NCBI RefSeq assembly: GCF_003550175.1
Contig: NZ_QXDF01000005.1
Location: 22,765 to 86,764 of the forward strand
Direction: 5' to 3'
DNA length: 64,000 nucleotides
From: Dichotomicrobium thermohalophilum
GTDB lineage: Bacteria; Pseudomonadota; Alphaproteobacteria; Rhizobiales; Rhodomicrobiaceae
Part shown: in pieces, positions 54,608-62,660 of the stretch
Layout: every line of letters begins with the position of its first letter
How positions within the stretch are numbered: position 1 is the stretch's first letter
Notes under the pieces: generated by a model
What the model was told of the DNA's origin: nothing
The model's database searches: none
Seen by the model: only the letters and a program-made list of their open reading frames with translations
Translations under genes and position numbers: made by a program

Positions 54608-54681
54608 TAGCGGCGTACCACCATCCGCACCCGAACGGTGGTAACGTTTTCGTCTAAACGGAAGCGAGGGAGGATGGTGGA

Positions 54682-55077
54682 ATGGCGAAAGCTATTCACA
54701 TGATGATCCGCGTGCTCGACGAAGCACGCTCGACAGACTTTTACGAGAAGGGCTTCGGCCTCAAGGTGGCTGATCGGCTCGACTTCGAGAAGTTCACGCT
54801 CGTCTATCTCCGAAATCCCGAAAATGATTTCGAGGTCGAACTCACGGTCAACAAGGGCCAGACCGAGCCGTACGACCTCGGCAACGGATACGGCCATCTT
54901 GCCTTTGCCGTGGATGACCTCGAAGCCGAACACGAACGCTTCAAGGAACTCGGTTTCCAGCCGCGGGACATCGTCGAGTTCGCGCCGGGCGGCGAAGTCA
55001 TCGCCAAGTTTTTCTTCGTCTCGGACCCGGACGGGTACCAGATCGAAGTTCTGCAGCGCGGCGGTCGTTACCAATAA
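54682..55077 (+). CDS. gloA: Lactoylglutathione lyase (glyoxalase I)
   Basis: 131 residues, a VOC fold. The four metal ligands of glyoxalase I are all present: H6 (AIHMMIRVLD), E53 (FEVELTVNKG), H72 (GYGHLAFAVDD) and E122 (DGYQIEVLQR). It converts the glutathione-methylglyoxal hemithioacetal to lactoylglutathione. It starts the rightward group with the isomerase-like and GMC genes, spacing 21 bp to the next. Confidence 0.87.
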   Translation: MAKAIHMMIRVLDEARSTDFYEKGFGLKVADRLDFEKFTLVYLRNPENDFEVELTVNKGQTEPYDLGNGYGHLAFAVDDLEAEHERFKELGFQPRDIVEFAPGGEVIAKFFFVSDPDGYQIEVLQRGGRYQ

Positions 55078-55098
55078 TAACGAAAGAGGAAACGTCCA

Positions 55099-55410
55099 AT
55101 GTTGTATCATCTCGCATTCACTGTCGAATACGACAGCAGCCAGTCCCAGGCAGATCTCTTCAAGATCTGGGCCGAAGAAGCCGATGCGGCGCTGGCTGCC
55201 AAGGACGCGGGCGTCGTGATCGGACTGTGGAAGGTGGTCGGTGAGCGGCGCGTGTTCGCCGTCGTCGAGGTCGACAGCCCGGACACGCTCGACCGCATCC
55301 TCTTCGACTTGCCAATCATGAAAAAACACGGGCACGCCGTTGACGTTCAGGTGAAATCGCTTCGTCGGTACGAAGATTTTGCCGCGGACGTCAAAGAGCG
55401 TCTCGGTTAG
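55099..55410 (+). CDS. Muconolactone-isomerase-like (MIase) small protein
   Basis: 103 residues. The ferredoxin-like fold is indicated by LYHLAFTVEYDSSQSQADLF, LWKVVGERRVFAVVEVDSPD and LDRILFDLPIMKKHGHAVDV, resembling muconolactone delta-isomerase. Catechol-pathway genes are not nearby, so a true muconolactone isomerase role is doubtful; a related small-molecule isomerase role beside gloA and the GMC enzyme is possible. GAAAGAGG lies 9 nt before the ATG. Confidence 0.7.
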   Translation: MLYHLAFTVEYDSSQSQADLFKIWAEEADAALAAKDAGVVIGLWKVVGERRVFAVVEVDSPDTLDRILFDLPIMKKHGHAVDVQVKSLRRYEDFAADVKERLG

Positions 55411-55467
55411 AAAACAATAAAAACAAATTCAGCATGCTTGGTGCTGGAATACAACAAGGAGGAAACC

Positions 55468-56007
55468 ATGCAAGAACCGCAAAGCCCGCGGGGTATGACC
55501 CGACGGGAATTGCTTGCCTCTGGTGTGAAGGCGGGCGCCGTTCTCGTTATCGGGACGAGTTTCATTGCACACGCCACCGATAGCTGGGCGCTGGAGACAA
55601 AGGCGCTGAAGCCCGAAACGATGGCAACGCTCGTGCAGATGGCGCGGGATATTTACCCGCATGATCGCGTATCAGACAGATACTACGCCATCGCCGTCCG
55701 GTCGCACGACGACAAGGCCGCGGAGGATGCCGACTATGGCGCCATGATCGAGGAGGGCGTGAGCAGCCTGAACACGCTTGCGAAGGCGCGCGGCGCGACA
55801 AGCTATTTGGCAACGGGCTGGGAAGCAGAGCGTGTCGCCATCCTGCGTGAGATCGAGGACAGCGAATTCTTCCAGGCCATCCGCGGCGGTCTCGTCGTCG
55901 GCCTCTACAACCAGAAGGAGATCTGGCCCGTCTTCGGCTACGAGGGCGAGTCCTTCTCCAAGGGCGGTTACCTGAACCGCGGCTTCGACGACATCGACTG
56001 GCTGTAA
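55468..56007 (+). CDS. Tat-exported subunit, gluconate 2-dehydrogenase subunit 3-like
   Basis: 179 residues from the ATG at 55468 (AAGGAGG just upstream). A twin-arginine signal (MTRRELLASGVKAGAVLVIG) starts at residue 10. The mature part, ATLVQMARDIYPHDRVSDRY and GFDDIDWL at the end, matches the small subunit of GMC-type sugar/alcohol dehydrogenases. It usually carries the folded flavoprotein partner through the Tat system. The GMC gene follows 15 bp later. Confidence 0.8.
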   Translation: MQEPQSPRGMTRRELLASGVKAGAVLVIGTSFIAHATDSWALETKALKPETMATLVQMARDIYPHDRVSDRYYAIAVRSHDDKAAEDADYGAMIEEGVSSLNTLAKARGATSYLATGWEAERVAILREIEDSEFFQAIRGGLVVGLYNQKEIWPVFGYEGESFSKGGYLNRGFDDIDWL

Positions 56008-56022
56008 GGGGAGGACGGGACC

Positions 56023-57594
56023 ATGGCAGCGAAGTTTGAACTGAGTGATGACAATGTCGTCGTCATCATCGGCACGGGCGCCGGTGGCGGAACGCTGGCG
56101 AACGAGCTGGCGCAGAAAGGCGTGAAGGTCGTGGCGCTGGAAGCCGGCGGCCGGCACCTGCCCGAGGATTACATCAATGACGAATGGGCCAGCTTCGGCC
56201 AGCTCGCCTGGACGGACATGCGCACGACATCGGGCGAGTGGCGCGTCTCGCGGGATTTCCCGAACCTCCCGGCCTGGATCGTGAAGGCCGTTGGCGGCTC
56301 GACGGTGCATTGGGCAGGCGCGAGCCTGCGTTTCCAGGACCATGAGTGGCGCATCCGGACCGAGTACGGGGAAATTCCCGGTGCCAACGTGCTGGACTGG
56401 CCCATTACCGGCGAAGAGATGGCGCCCTATTATGACCGCGCCGAAAATAAGATGGGCGTGACCCGCACGAACGGTATTCCCGGCCTGCCCGGCAACAACA
56501 ACTACAAGGTGCTGGAGGCCGGGGCCAAGAAGCTTGGTTACGAGAAGGTCCACACCGGCCGGATGGCCGTCAACAGTCAGCCCTATGATGGCCGCCCGCC
56601 GTGTCAGCAACTCGGGTTCTGCTTCCAGGGCTGCAAGATGGGCGCGAAGTGGTCGACCGCCTACACGGAAATCCCGAAGGGCGAGGCGACCGGCAATCTG
56701 GAGGTGCGTGAAAACGCACATGTCCTGCGCATCGAGCACGGGGAAGACGGACGCGTGAATGGTGTTGTGTACGCTGACAAGGACGGCAACACCCAGCGCC
56801 AGGCGGCGCGCGCCGTCTGCGTGGCGGGCAACTCCATCGAAAGCCCGCGGCTCCTGCTCAACTCGGAAACGAGCATGTTCCCCGACGGTCTGGCGAACAG
56901 CTCAGGCCAGGTCGGACGCAACTACATGCGCCACATGACCGGCTCGGTCTACGCGATTTTTGACAGGCCGGTAAACATGTACCGCGGCACGACAATGGCC
57001 GGCATCGTCATGGACGAGGCGATCAATAATCCGTCACGCGGGTTCGTCGGCGGCTACGAGATGGAGACCCTGTCGCTGGGCGTGCCGTTCATGGCGGCGT
57101 TCCTGAACCCCGGCGCATGGGGGCGCGAATTCACAACAGCGCTGGACGCCTACGACCATATGGCCGGCATGTGGCTGGTCGGCGAGGACATGCCGCAGGA
57201 AAGCAATCGCGTCACGCTCCATCCGACGGAGAAGGACCAGTACGGCATGCCCGTGCCGAACGTCCACTATACCGACCACCCCAACGACATCGCCATGCGC
57301 AACCATGCCTACGAGCGCGGCAAGGCGGTTTATGAAGCTGTCGGGGCGGTCCGGACAATGCCGACTCCGCCCTACCCGTCAACGCACAACCTCGGTACCA
57401 ACCGCATGTCGGCGAACCCGAGGGACGGCGTCGTGAACAAATGGGGGCAGGCCCATGATGTGCCCAACCTGTTCGTCTCCGACGGCAGCCAGTTCACAAC
57501 CGGCGCGGCGGAAAACCCGACGCTGACCATCGTGGCGCTTGCCATCCGGCAAGCCGAGGCGATGGAAGGGATGATGTCGCGCGGGGAAATCTAG
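56023..57594 (+). CDS. GMC-family FAD oxidoreductase (large subunit)
   Basis: 523 residues without its own signal, consistent with hitch-hiking on the Tat subunit encoded before it. The FAD Rossmann motif VVIIGTGAGGGTLANELAQK is near residues 9-28; other GMC blocks are AVGGSTVHWAGASLRFQDHE, NSIESPRLLLNSETSMFPDG and FVSDGSQFTTGAAENPTLTI at the C-terminus. Related enzymes oxidise gluconate, sorbitol or other polyols in the periplasm. No dedicated cytochrome c subunit follows, unlike the usual three-subunit gluconate dehydrogenase. The substrate is unknown. Confidence 0.83.
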   Translation: MAAKFELSDDNVVVIIGTGAGGGTLANELAQKGVKVVALEAGGRHLPEDYINDEWASFGQLAWTDMRTTSGEWRVSRDFPNLPAWIVKAVGGSTVHWAGASLRFQDHEWRIRTEYGEIPGANVLDWPITGEEMAPYYDRAENKMGVTRTNGIPGLPGNNNYKVLEAGAKKLGYEKVHTGRMAVNSQPYDGRPPCQQLGFCFQGCKMGAKWSTAYTEIPKGEATGNLEVRENAHVLRIEHGEDGRVNGVVYADKDGNTQRQAARAVCVAGNSIESPRLLLNSETSMFPDGLANSSGQVGRNYMRHMTGSVYAIFDRPVNMYRGTTMAGIVMDEAINNPSRGFVGGYEMETLSLGVPFMAAFLNPGAWGREFTTALDAYDHMAGMWLVGEDMPQESNRVTLHPTEKDQYGMPVPNVHYTDHPNDIAMRNHAYERGKAVYEAVGAVRTMPTPPYPSTHNLGTNRMSANPRDGVVNKWGQAHDVPNLFVSDGSQFTTGAAENPTLTIVALAIRQAEAMEGMMSRGEI

Positions 57595-57865
57595 CGGGTC
57601 AGGCGGCGCGGGGTGCCGCCGCGGTGCCCCCGCCGCTGCTCTGGCAAGCCGACTTTGGCGCCTGCTGCCGGCCCTCTATCTGACAGCAACCGCCTGTTTG
57701 AATACGGCTTCGGATGGAATGACACCGCCTTCTTGCATTTGATCGCTTCGTCTTGCCGCCAACGCTGTGGATTAAATTCATTCGCAAGGACATGCAGCCA
57801 TTGCAGTCGGCCACCCCAGCATCGGGGCGCGAAACTTTGCCGGGAGGCCGGGCCATCGGATTTAT

Positions 57866-58237
57866 TTGCACATCAATGCGTCAGGAGCAGGTACGGCAGC
57901 GATCGACGGCTCTCTCGAATGTCCTTTAAATTTCAGTCAAGATACTTTTGCGGGTCATGACCGTGGCGATCCTTTCGACAACGCAATAAAGATTGTCGGC
58001 TACGACCGCGAGTTTCATCTTTCAGAGGCCGAAACGATAAAAGGCTGGGAAATTATCACGGCGAAAAGGTCAGACGCCCCGCCAACTCGCGCGAAAAGGA
58101 TATCTGTCGGGGAGGTTGTGGACCTGGACGGATGCAATCGAAATGAACTGGCGGAGAGGGTGTCCGCCAACATGGGGTTTTTGGCCGTCCGATACGATCC
58201 GAAACGCCGCTGTATATCAGTGATTTATTGTCCTTGA
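57866..58237 (+). CDS. Doubtful hypothetical protein upstream of the integrase
   Basis: 123 codons that can only start at a TTG (57866); there is no good ribosome site and the first in-frame ATG is near the end. Base composition is close to 50% GC, unlike the host. The product (for example KIVGYDREFHLSEAETIKGW and FLAVRYDPKRRCISVIYCP) matches no family I know. It could be a truncated gene left at the insertion point or a non-coding frame. Confidence 0.28.
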   Translation: MHINASGAGTAAIDGSLECPLNFSQDTFAGHDRGDPFDNAIKIVGYDREFHLSEAETIKGWEIITAKRSDAPPTRAKRISVGEVVDLDGCNRNELAERVSANMGFLAVRYDPKRRCISVIYCP

Positions 58238-58271
58238 CTGTCCGCGCGCGTCCGCTGTAATCTATGCACAT

Positions 58272-58291
58272 TGTGGGACGCAATGTGGGAC
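58272..58291. repeat. TGTGGGAC direct repeats before the integrase (candidate arm-type sites)
   Basis: TGTGGGAC occurs at 58272-58279 and 58284-58291, 12 bp apart, directly upstream of the integrase start. Short direct repeats placed like this are typical arm-binding sites of tyrosine recombinases near attL. Confidence 0.45.
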
Positions 58292-58299
58292 CGAAGATC

Positions 58300-59532
58300 A
58301 TGGCCGTACACAAACTGACCGCGCGCAAGGCGGCCGCCGCGAAGCCGGGCATCTATCACGATGGCGGCGGGCTGCGCCTCGTCGTGGCGACGAGCGGGGC
58401 GCGCAAATGGGTATTCCGCTACACCATCAACGGACGGCGCCGCGACATGGGACTCGGCAGCTTTCCCGATGTCGAGCTCGCTGAGGCGCGCCAGCTCGCC
58501 ACGCGGGCCCGTCGGCAGGTGAAGGCCGGAATCGACCCCATCGCCGCGCGCGACGCTGAAAAACGCGCTGTGCCGACCTTCACGTCACTCGCAGCGGAGT
58601 ACATTCGCGCCCATCGGCGGAGCTGGCGCAACCCGAAGCACGCCCGCCAGTGGGTTGCGACCCTGAAAACCTACGCTCGCCACAAGATCGGGGCGCGCAG
58701 CGTCGACGCGCTCGGGACTGACGACATTCTGGGGGTCTTGCGCCCGATCTGGCTCTCCAAGACCGAAACCGCGAAGCGTCTGCAAGGGCGCATCGAGAAC
58801 GTTCTCGACTATGGCGCGGCGCACGGCTACCGCGACGCCATGAACCCGGCGCGCTGGCGCGGCCATCTCGACAAGCTCTTGCCGAACCCGAGCCGCGTCA
58901 AGCAGACGTCGCATCACCCCGCGATGCCTTACAGCGACCTGCCCGCCTTCTATCGTGAGCTCGAAGCGACGCCCGGCCTCGCCTATGCCGCGCTGCGCTT
59001 CCTGATCCTGACGGCGTGCCGCACGAGCGAAGTGCTCGGCGCGCGTTGGGATGAGGTTGATTTCGAGGCGGGCGTGTGGACCGTGCCGGCCGAGCGCATG
59101 AAGGCCGTCGCCGGCGCGCGTCGTGAGCATCGCGTCCCGCTCAGCGCCCCGGCTCTGGCGCTGCTGGAAAGCCTGCCACGCGTGGGCAACAGCCCGTTCG
59201 TGTTCCCCGGCGCGCGCCCGGGCCGGCCGCTGTCCAACATGTCGCTTTTGCAGGCGATGCGCCGCATGGGCTACGGCAAGGACGGCCCCCGCGGCCACTA
59301 TGTGCCGCACGGCTTCCGCTCGGCGTTCCGCGATTGGGCCGGCGAGGTGTCGAGCTTCCCTCGTGACGTATGCGAGATGGCGCTGGCGCACACCATCGAC
59401 AACAAGGTTGAGGCGGCCTACCGGCGCGGCGATCTGTTCGAGAAGCGGCGCAAGCTGATGGAAGCCTGGGCGGCGCATTGCGCGGTCCCCGCCGGCGCGA
59501 ACGTGACGCCCCTGGCGCGGGCAAGCGCCTGA
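58300..59532 (+). CDS. int: Tyrosine recombinase/integrase with DUF4102-type N-terminus
   Basis: 410 residues from the ATG at 58300 (an ATG at 58264 would add 12 residues across the repeats). The N-terminal arm-binding domain reads YHDGGGLRLVVATSGARKWV and YTINGRRRDMGLGSFPDVEL. The catalytic domain shows the first Arg in ILTACRTSEVLGARWDEVDF, HGFRSAFRDWAGE for the His-x-x-Arg box, and the nucleophile Tyr probably in NKVEAAYRRGDLFEKR. It belongs to the P4-like group that carries chromosomal islands. It faces into the element. Confidence 0.92.
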   Translation: MAVHKLTARKAAAAKPGIYHDGGGLRLVVATSGARKWVFRYTINGRRRDMGLGSFPDVELAEARQLATRARRQVKAGIDPIAARDAEKRAVPTFTSLAAEYIRAHRRSWRNPKHARQWVATLKTYARHKIGARSVDALGTDDILGVLRPIWLSKTETAKRLQGRIENVLDYGAAHGYRDAMNPARWRGHLDKLLPNPSRVKQTSHHPAMPYSDLPAFYRELEATPGLAYAALRFLILTACRTSEVLGARWDEVDFEAGVWTVPAERMKAVAGARREHRVPLSAPALALLESLPRVGNSPFVFPGARPGRPLSNMSLLQAMRRMGYGKDGPRGHYVPHGFRSAFRDWAGEVSSFPRDVCEMALAHTIDNKVEAAYRRGDLFEKRRKLMEAWAAHCAVPAGANVTPLARASA

Positions 59533-59815
59533 CTGTGGCCCGCAAGCATAACTTCACGCCTGAAACGCCGCCAGACGGTTGTTTTTCCGTTCAGGACTGA
59601 CTATCATCCGAAGAAATCGAGCCGTGATGCGGGCTGATCTTGATTTGGCTCGCCATCACGAAGCACCAAGCCGGCTGGTTCTCGATCTGATGGCGTCGAA
59701 GAGTTGCACAATACTGGTCAAGCGTGGATTGAATCGGATTAAATCGGTTCCGATGATGTAAATCGCGCTGCGGATCGAGTGACGGCATCGGCGACGTGCA
59801 GAAAGGGCGCGCCGC

Positions 59816-62026
59816 ATGGCCGATCTCGACGTCTCCGTTCTCGTTCGTCTGCGCGATCAGTTCACGCAAGCCGCGCGGCGGATTCGCTCACAGCTTGAGC
59901 GCATCAAGCGCGTCGGGCGCGACTTCAATCAGTCGTTTCGCGGCGGCTTTCGCAACATGCTCGGCTCAGTCGAGCAGGCCGGCCAGCAGATCCGCAAGCA
60001 GCAGCAGCAGCTCCAGCACTACCAGCAGTCCCTCACCAAGTGGGCGATCGGGGCCGGCGCGGCCATCGGCATTCCGACGAAGTTCGCCGTCGATTTCGAG
60101 GACCAGATGGCCCAAGTGCGCAAGGTGACCGACATGTCGGCCGCCGACACGCGCTCGTTTGGGCGCGAGCTGATGAAGATGACGCGCACCCTGGGCGTTT
60201 CCCACAAACAGGCCGCCGAAATGGCCTACGAGGCCGGGCGGCTGGGCGTGCGCGGGCGCGAGGATATCAAGGACGTCGTTCGCCTGATCTCGAAGATGGT
60301 GGTCGCGCTGGATCTGAACGCGGGCGAGTCCGCGAAGGCGATGATCCGCTTGAAAAGCATCTTCAAGCTCAGGGACTGGACCGAGGTGCGCACCGTCGCC
60401 GACTGGATCAACCACCTGGACAACACTACCATCGCGTCGGCGAAGGATATCCTGAAATTCTTCAACCGCGTCGGCGCTGACGCCAAAGAGCTCGGCTTCA
60501 CCGCCCAGCAGACCGCCACCGTTGGGGCGGCGATGCTGACGATGGGCGAGCAGGCGCGCCGGGCTGGTCTGAGCCTGCGCATGATCCTGACCCGCCTGCA
60601 GACCGCGCACACCACGAAGAAGGGCGCGAACGCGATCACGTCGCTGGGCTATGATGCCCGCGAGCTGGCCGAAAGCCTTCACGAGAACAAGTTCCAGGGC
60701 TTCCTGAGCTTCATCAAACGCCTGCGCGGCGTGACCGATCCGATCGCCCGCAAGGAAATCCTCGTCGATATTCTCGGGCTATCGCAGACCAGCCGCATCA
60801 ACAAGATCATCGGCGGTTTCGATGTGCTGCTCGAAAAGCACGACGAGCTTGAACGTGGCGTTCATCTTCGCGGCCCCGGCGCGCTGACCCGTGAATACCT
60901 GATCCAGCTCGACAAAACCTCCAGCGATCTCACCGGCGCCTGGAACGCGATCAAGGAAACCCTCGTCGTTCTCAATCAGAACCTTCTGTCACCCCTGCGC
61001 GCGATCGCCCGCGCGACGCGCGACGCCTTCGGCGCGATCACGGATTTCGCCAAGGCGCATCCCACGATTGCGGGGGGCCTCGTCAAGATCGGAACAGCTC
61101 TCACGGCGATGGCGGGCGTCGGGCTGGCCCTGGGCCTGGCGCGCGCCGCGGCCAAGCTGTTCATGCTGAAATCGGCCGCGCGCATCGTCGGCGGGGCGTT
61201 CGCGAAGCTGGCGGGGCCGGCCGGCGGGCTGAGCCTGTTCACGCGTGGACTGGGCAAGCTCGCCGGCCTCGCCTTGTCGCCTACAGCTTGGGCGATCACC
61301 GCCATCGCGGCGGCAATCGTCGTTCTGCGAAAGCCTCTCGCGGCGTTCGGCGGCGGGCTGTGGTCGGGGTTCGTCGAAGGCCTGCAGCCGGCCATCGACT
61401 CGCTCAAGGGCCTCGCGGATACGGGCGTCGGGCGGCTGGTCGGGCGGCTCGCTGACGGCCTTGGCGAGCTGCTGGGGATTGAATGGCCGGAAGGCTTTCT
61501 CGGCAACTTCAACAGCGTCGGCAAGGCGATCGGCAAATTTGTCGGATGGCTTGTCGGCACGCCGATCAAGACCGTCGCGGACGCGATCAGCGGCCTTGCG
61601 GATGCGCTGGGCTGGCTGCGCGAGAATATCGACGTGGTCGAGTCGCTGCGCGGCACCTGGATCGGGCGCAATATCTTCGGGCTTGAAAACCCCGCGAAAG
61701 CCTTGGGCGCGGTCGAAAAGCTGAAAGAGCAGGCGAAGAAGGCCGGGGATGCGCGCCAGCGCACCGGCCTGCCGAGCGGGGTCGTGCCTGGACGCGGCGC
61801 GAACACGGGCACGCGCGCTCCGCGCGGCCCCGCGGCCGATCTGCCGATCGTCAAGCCGGTGAAGGAAACGAACAACCACGTGACCAACGTGGGCGGCGTT
61901 TCCGTCAGCGTGAGCGTCAATCAGACGAACGCCTCACCGCAGGCCATCGGCAACGCCACGGCCAGTGCTGTGGCCTCTGAGATGAAGAAGAAGGGCAATA
62001 AGCAGTTGGCAGACGGCGTCAACTGA
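59816..62026 (+). CDS. Phage tail tape-measure protein (TP901-type), isolated from other tail genes
   Basis: 736 residues from the ATG at 59816 (GAAAGGG about 9 nt upstream). A Gln-rich helical N-terminus (QQIRKQQQQLQHYQQSLTKW) precedes the TP901 core: FEDQMAQVRKVTDMSAADTR, MAYEAGRLGVRGREDIKDVV and ASAKDILKFFNRVGADAKEL. Hydrophobic helices follow at about 420-520 (GGLVKIGTALTAMAGVGLAL; SPTAWAITAIAAAIVVLRKP). The C-terminus is low complexity. Tape-measure proteins set tail length and pass into the host membrane. No other virion gene is visible within the window, which is unusual. Confidence 0.85.
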   Translation: MADLDVSVLVRLRDQFTQAARRIRSQLERIKRVGRDFNQSFRGGFRNMLGSVEQAGQQIRKQQQQLQHYQQSLTKWAIGAGAAIGIPTKFAVDFEDQMAQVRKVTDMSAADTRSFGRELMKMTRTLGVSHKQAAEMAYEAGRLGVRGREDIKDVVRLISKMVVALDLNAGESAKAMIRLKSIFKLRDWTEVRTVADWINHLDNTTIASAKDILKFFNRVGADAKELGFTAQQTATVGAAMLTMGEQARRAGLSLRMILTRLQTAHTTKKGANAITSLGYDARELAESLHENKFQGFLSFIKRLRGVTDPIARKEILVDILGLSQTSRINKIIGGFDVLLEKHDELERGVHLRGPGALTREYLIQLDKTSSDLTGAWNAIKETLVVLNQNLLSPLRAIARATRDAFGAITDFAKAHPTIAGGLVKIGTALTAMAGVGLALGLARAAAKLFMLKSAARIVGGAFAKLAGPAGGLSLFTRGLGKLAGLALSPTAWAITAIAAAIVVLRKPLAAFGGGLWSGFVEGLQPAIDSLKGLADTGVGRLVGRLADGLGELLGIEWPEGFLGNFNSVGKAIGKFVGWLVGTPIKTVADAISGLADALGWLRENIDVVESLRGTWIGRNIFGLENPAKALGAVEKLKEQAKKAGDARQRTGLPSGVVPGRGANTGTRAPRGPAADLPIVKPVKETNNHVTNVGGVSVSVSVNQTNASPQAIGNATASAVASEMKKKGNKQLADGVN

Positions 62027-62219
62027 GCCCGTCCCGCGCTCCTTCCATACAGTCCAGACCTTCCCCCCGCCCGCCGCTCGCTTCGGGCAGTCTTCGCGCG
62101 CGCCCATCGCGGTCATTCGCAAGTGTCCATCATCGATTGACACCGACTTTCGTCGCACGCGCGCCTTGAACAACTGATGAAAACCACGAAAAATCAACCT
62201 GAGGTATACGAATACTCTA

Positions 62220-62247
62220 TTGACTCCGCAAGTTGCAAGGTTACGAT
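62220..62247 (+). promoter_or_regulatory. Sigma70-like promoter of the AlpA-type gene with adjacent inverted repeat
   Basis: TTGACT (62220-62225) and TACGAT (62242-62247) are 16 bp apart, 43 bp before the AlpA start. A GTAT-ACGA-ATAC inverted repeat lies about 5-15 bp upstream of the -35 and is a candidate operator. Confidence 0.5.
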
Positions 62248-62289
62248 CTTGGCTGTGTGTGTCCGATAGATCATCACGGAGATCAAGCG

Positions 62290-62517
62290 ATGCCGAACAT
62301 TCCTAAGACGGGTTTTCTGCGTGTGCGTCACATCATTGGAGACGAGAAGGCTGACCCGCCCATCCCGCCGATCATCCCCGTTTCGCGGTCGACATGGTAC
62401 GCAGGGGTCAAGTCGGGCCGCTATCCGCGCCCGGTGAAGCATGCCGGGATGACGCTCTGGAGGGCGGAGGACATCCGCGCGCTGATCGAGGAGATCAACC
62501 GCAGCGAGGCCGCGTGA
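62290..62517 (+). CDS. AlpA-type helix-turn-helix regulator/excisionase
   Basis: 75 residues from the ATG at 62290 (CGGAGATC upstream). The fold is the MerR-like AlpA/Xis type: SRSTWYAGVKSGRYPRPVKH followed by TLWRAEDIRALIEEIN. In P4-like islands such proteins activate the integrase or assist excision. A sigma70-like promoter lies 43-70 bp upstream. A short overlapping frame starts at its stop codon (TGATG). Confidence 0.85.
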   Translation: MPNIPKTGFLRVRHIIGDEKADPPIPPIIPVSRSTWYAGVKSGRYPRPVKHAGMTLWRAEDIRALIEEINRSEAA

Positions 62518-62660
62518 TGCCTGGAACGAAAAAAGCCGCGGGCCCGGTGGTCGGCCAGGCGCCGCGGCGAACACACGAATCATCAAGCGCGCGTTCAGGT
62601 TGCCGCGTCGGCGCGCGAAACGCAAGCGCGAAAGGCGGCAATCATGGAATTCTCACCTGA
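62517..62660 (+). CDS. Possible 47-residue element protein overlapping AlpA and the initiator gene
   Basis: The ATG overlaps the AlpA stop as TGATG and the frame ends 17 bp inside the next gene. The product is Lys/Arg/Ser/Gly-rich (MPGTKKAAGPVVGQAPRRTH...) and unlike any family I know. The tight coupling is the only support, and a GC hairpin runs through it. Confidence 0.3.
   Translation: MPGTKKAAGPVVGQAPRRTHESSSARSGCRVGARNASAKGGNHGILT
62529..62568 (-). terminator. Hairpin with T-tract on the minus strand within the element operon
   Basis: GCCGCGG (62535-62541) and CCGCGGC (62562-62568) form a perfect 7-bp stem; on the minus strand it is followed by TTTTTT (62534-62529). It looks like an intrinsic terminator for leftward transcription entering from the right, just behind the AlpA gene. 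Confidence 0.4.

Larger units (their letters stand above)
57595..58299. other. Junction region between chromosome and integrated element
   Basis: 705 bp with lower GC than the flanks from about 57680 onward. It contains one doubtful frame (57866-58237), and just before the integrase a G+C-rich TGTCCGCGCGCGTCCG tract (about 58239-58254) plus two TGTGGGAC copies. No tRNA gene or fragment was found here, so the attachment site is not a tRNA within this stretch. Confidence 0.45.

Noticed and set aside
59579..59761. 60-codon frame between integrase and tape-measure gene
   Set aside because: It has no ribosome site and no recognisable features; the 283-bp gap is more likely non-coding.
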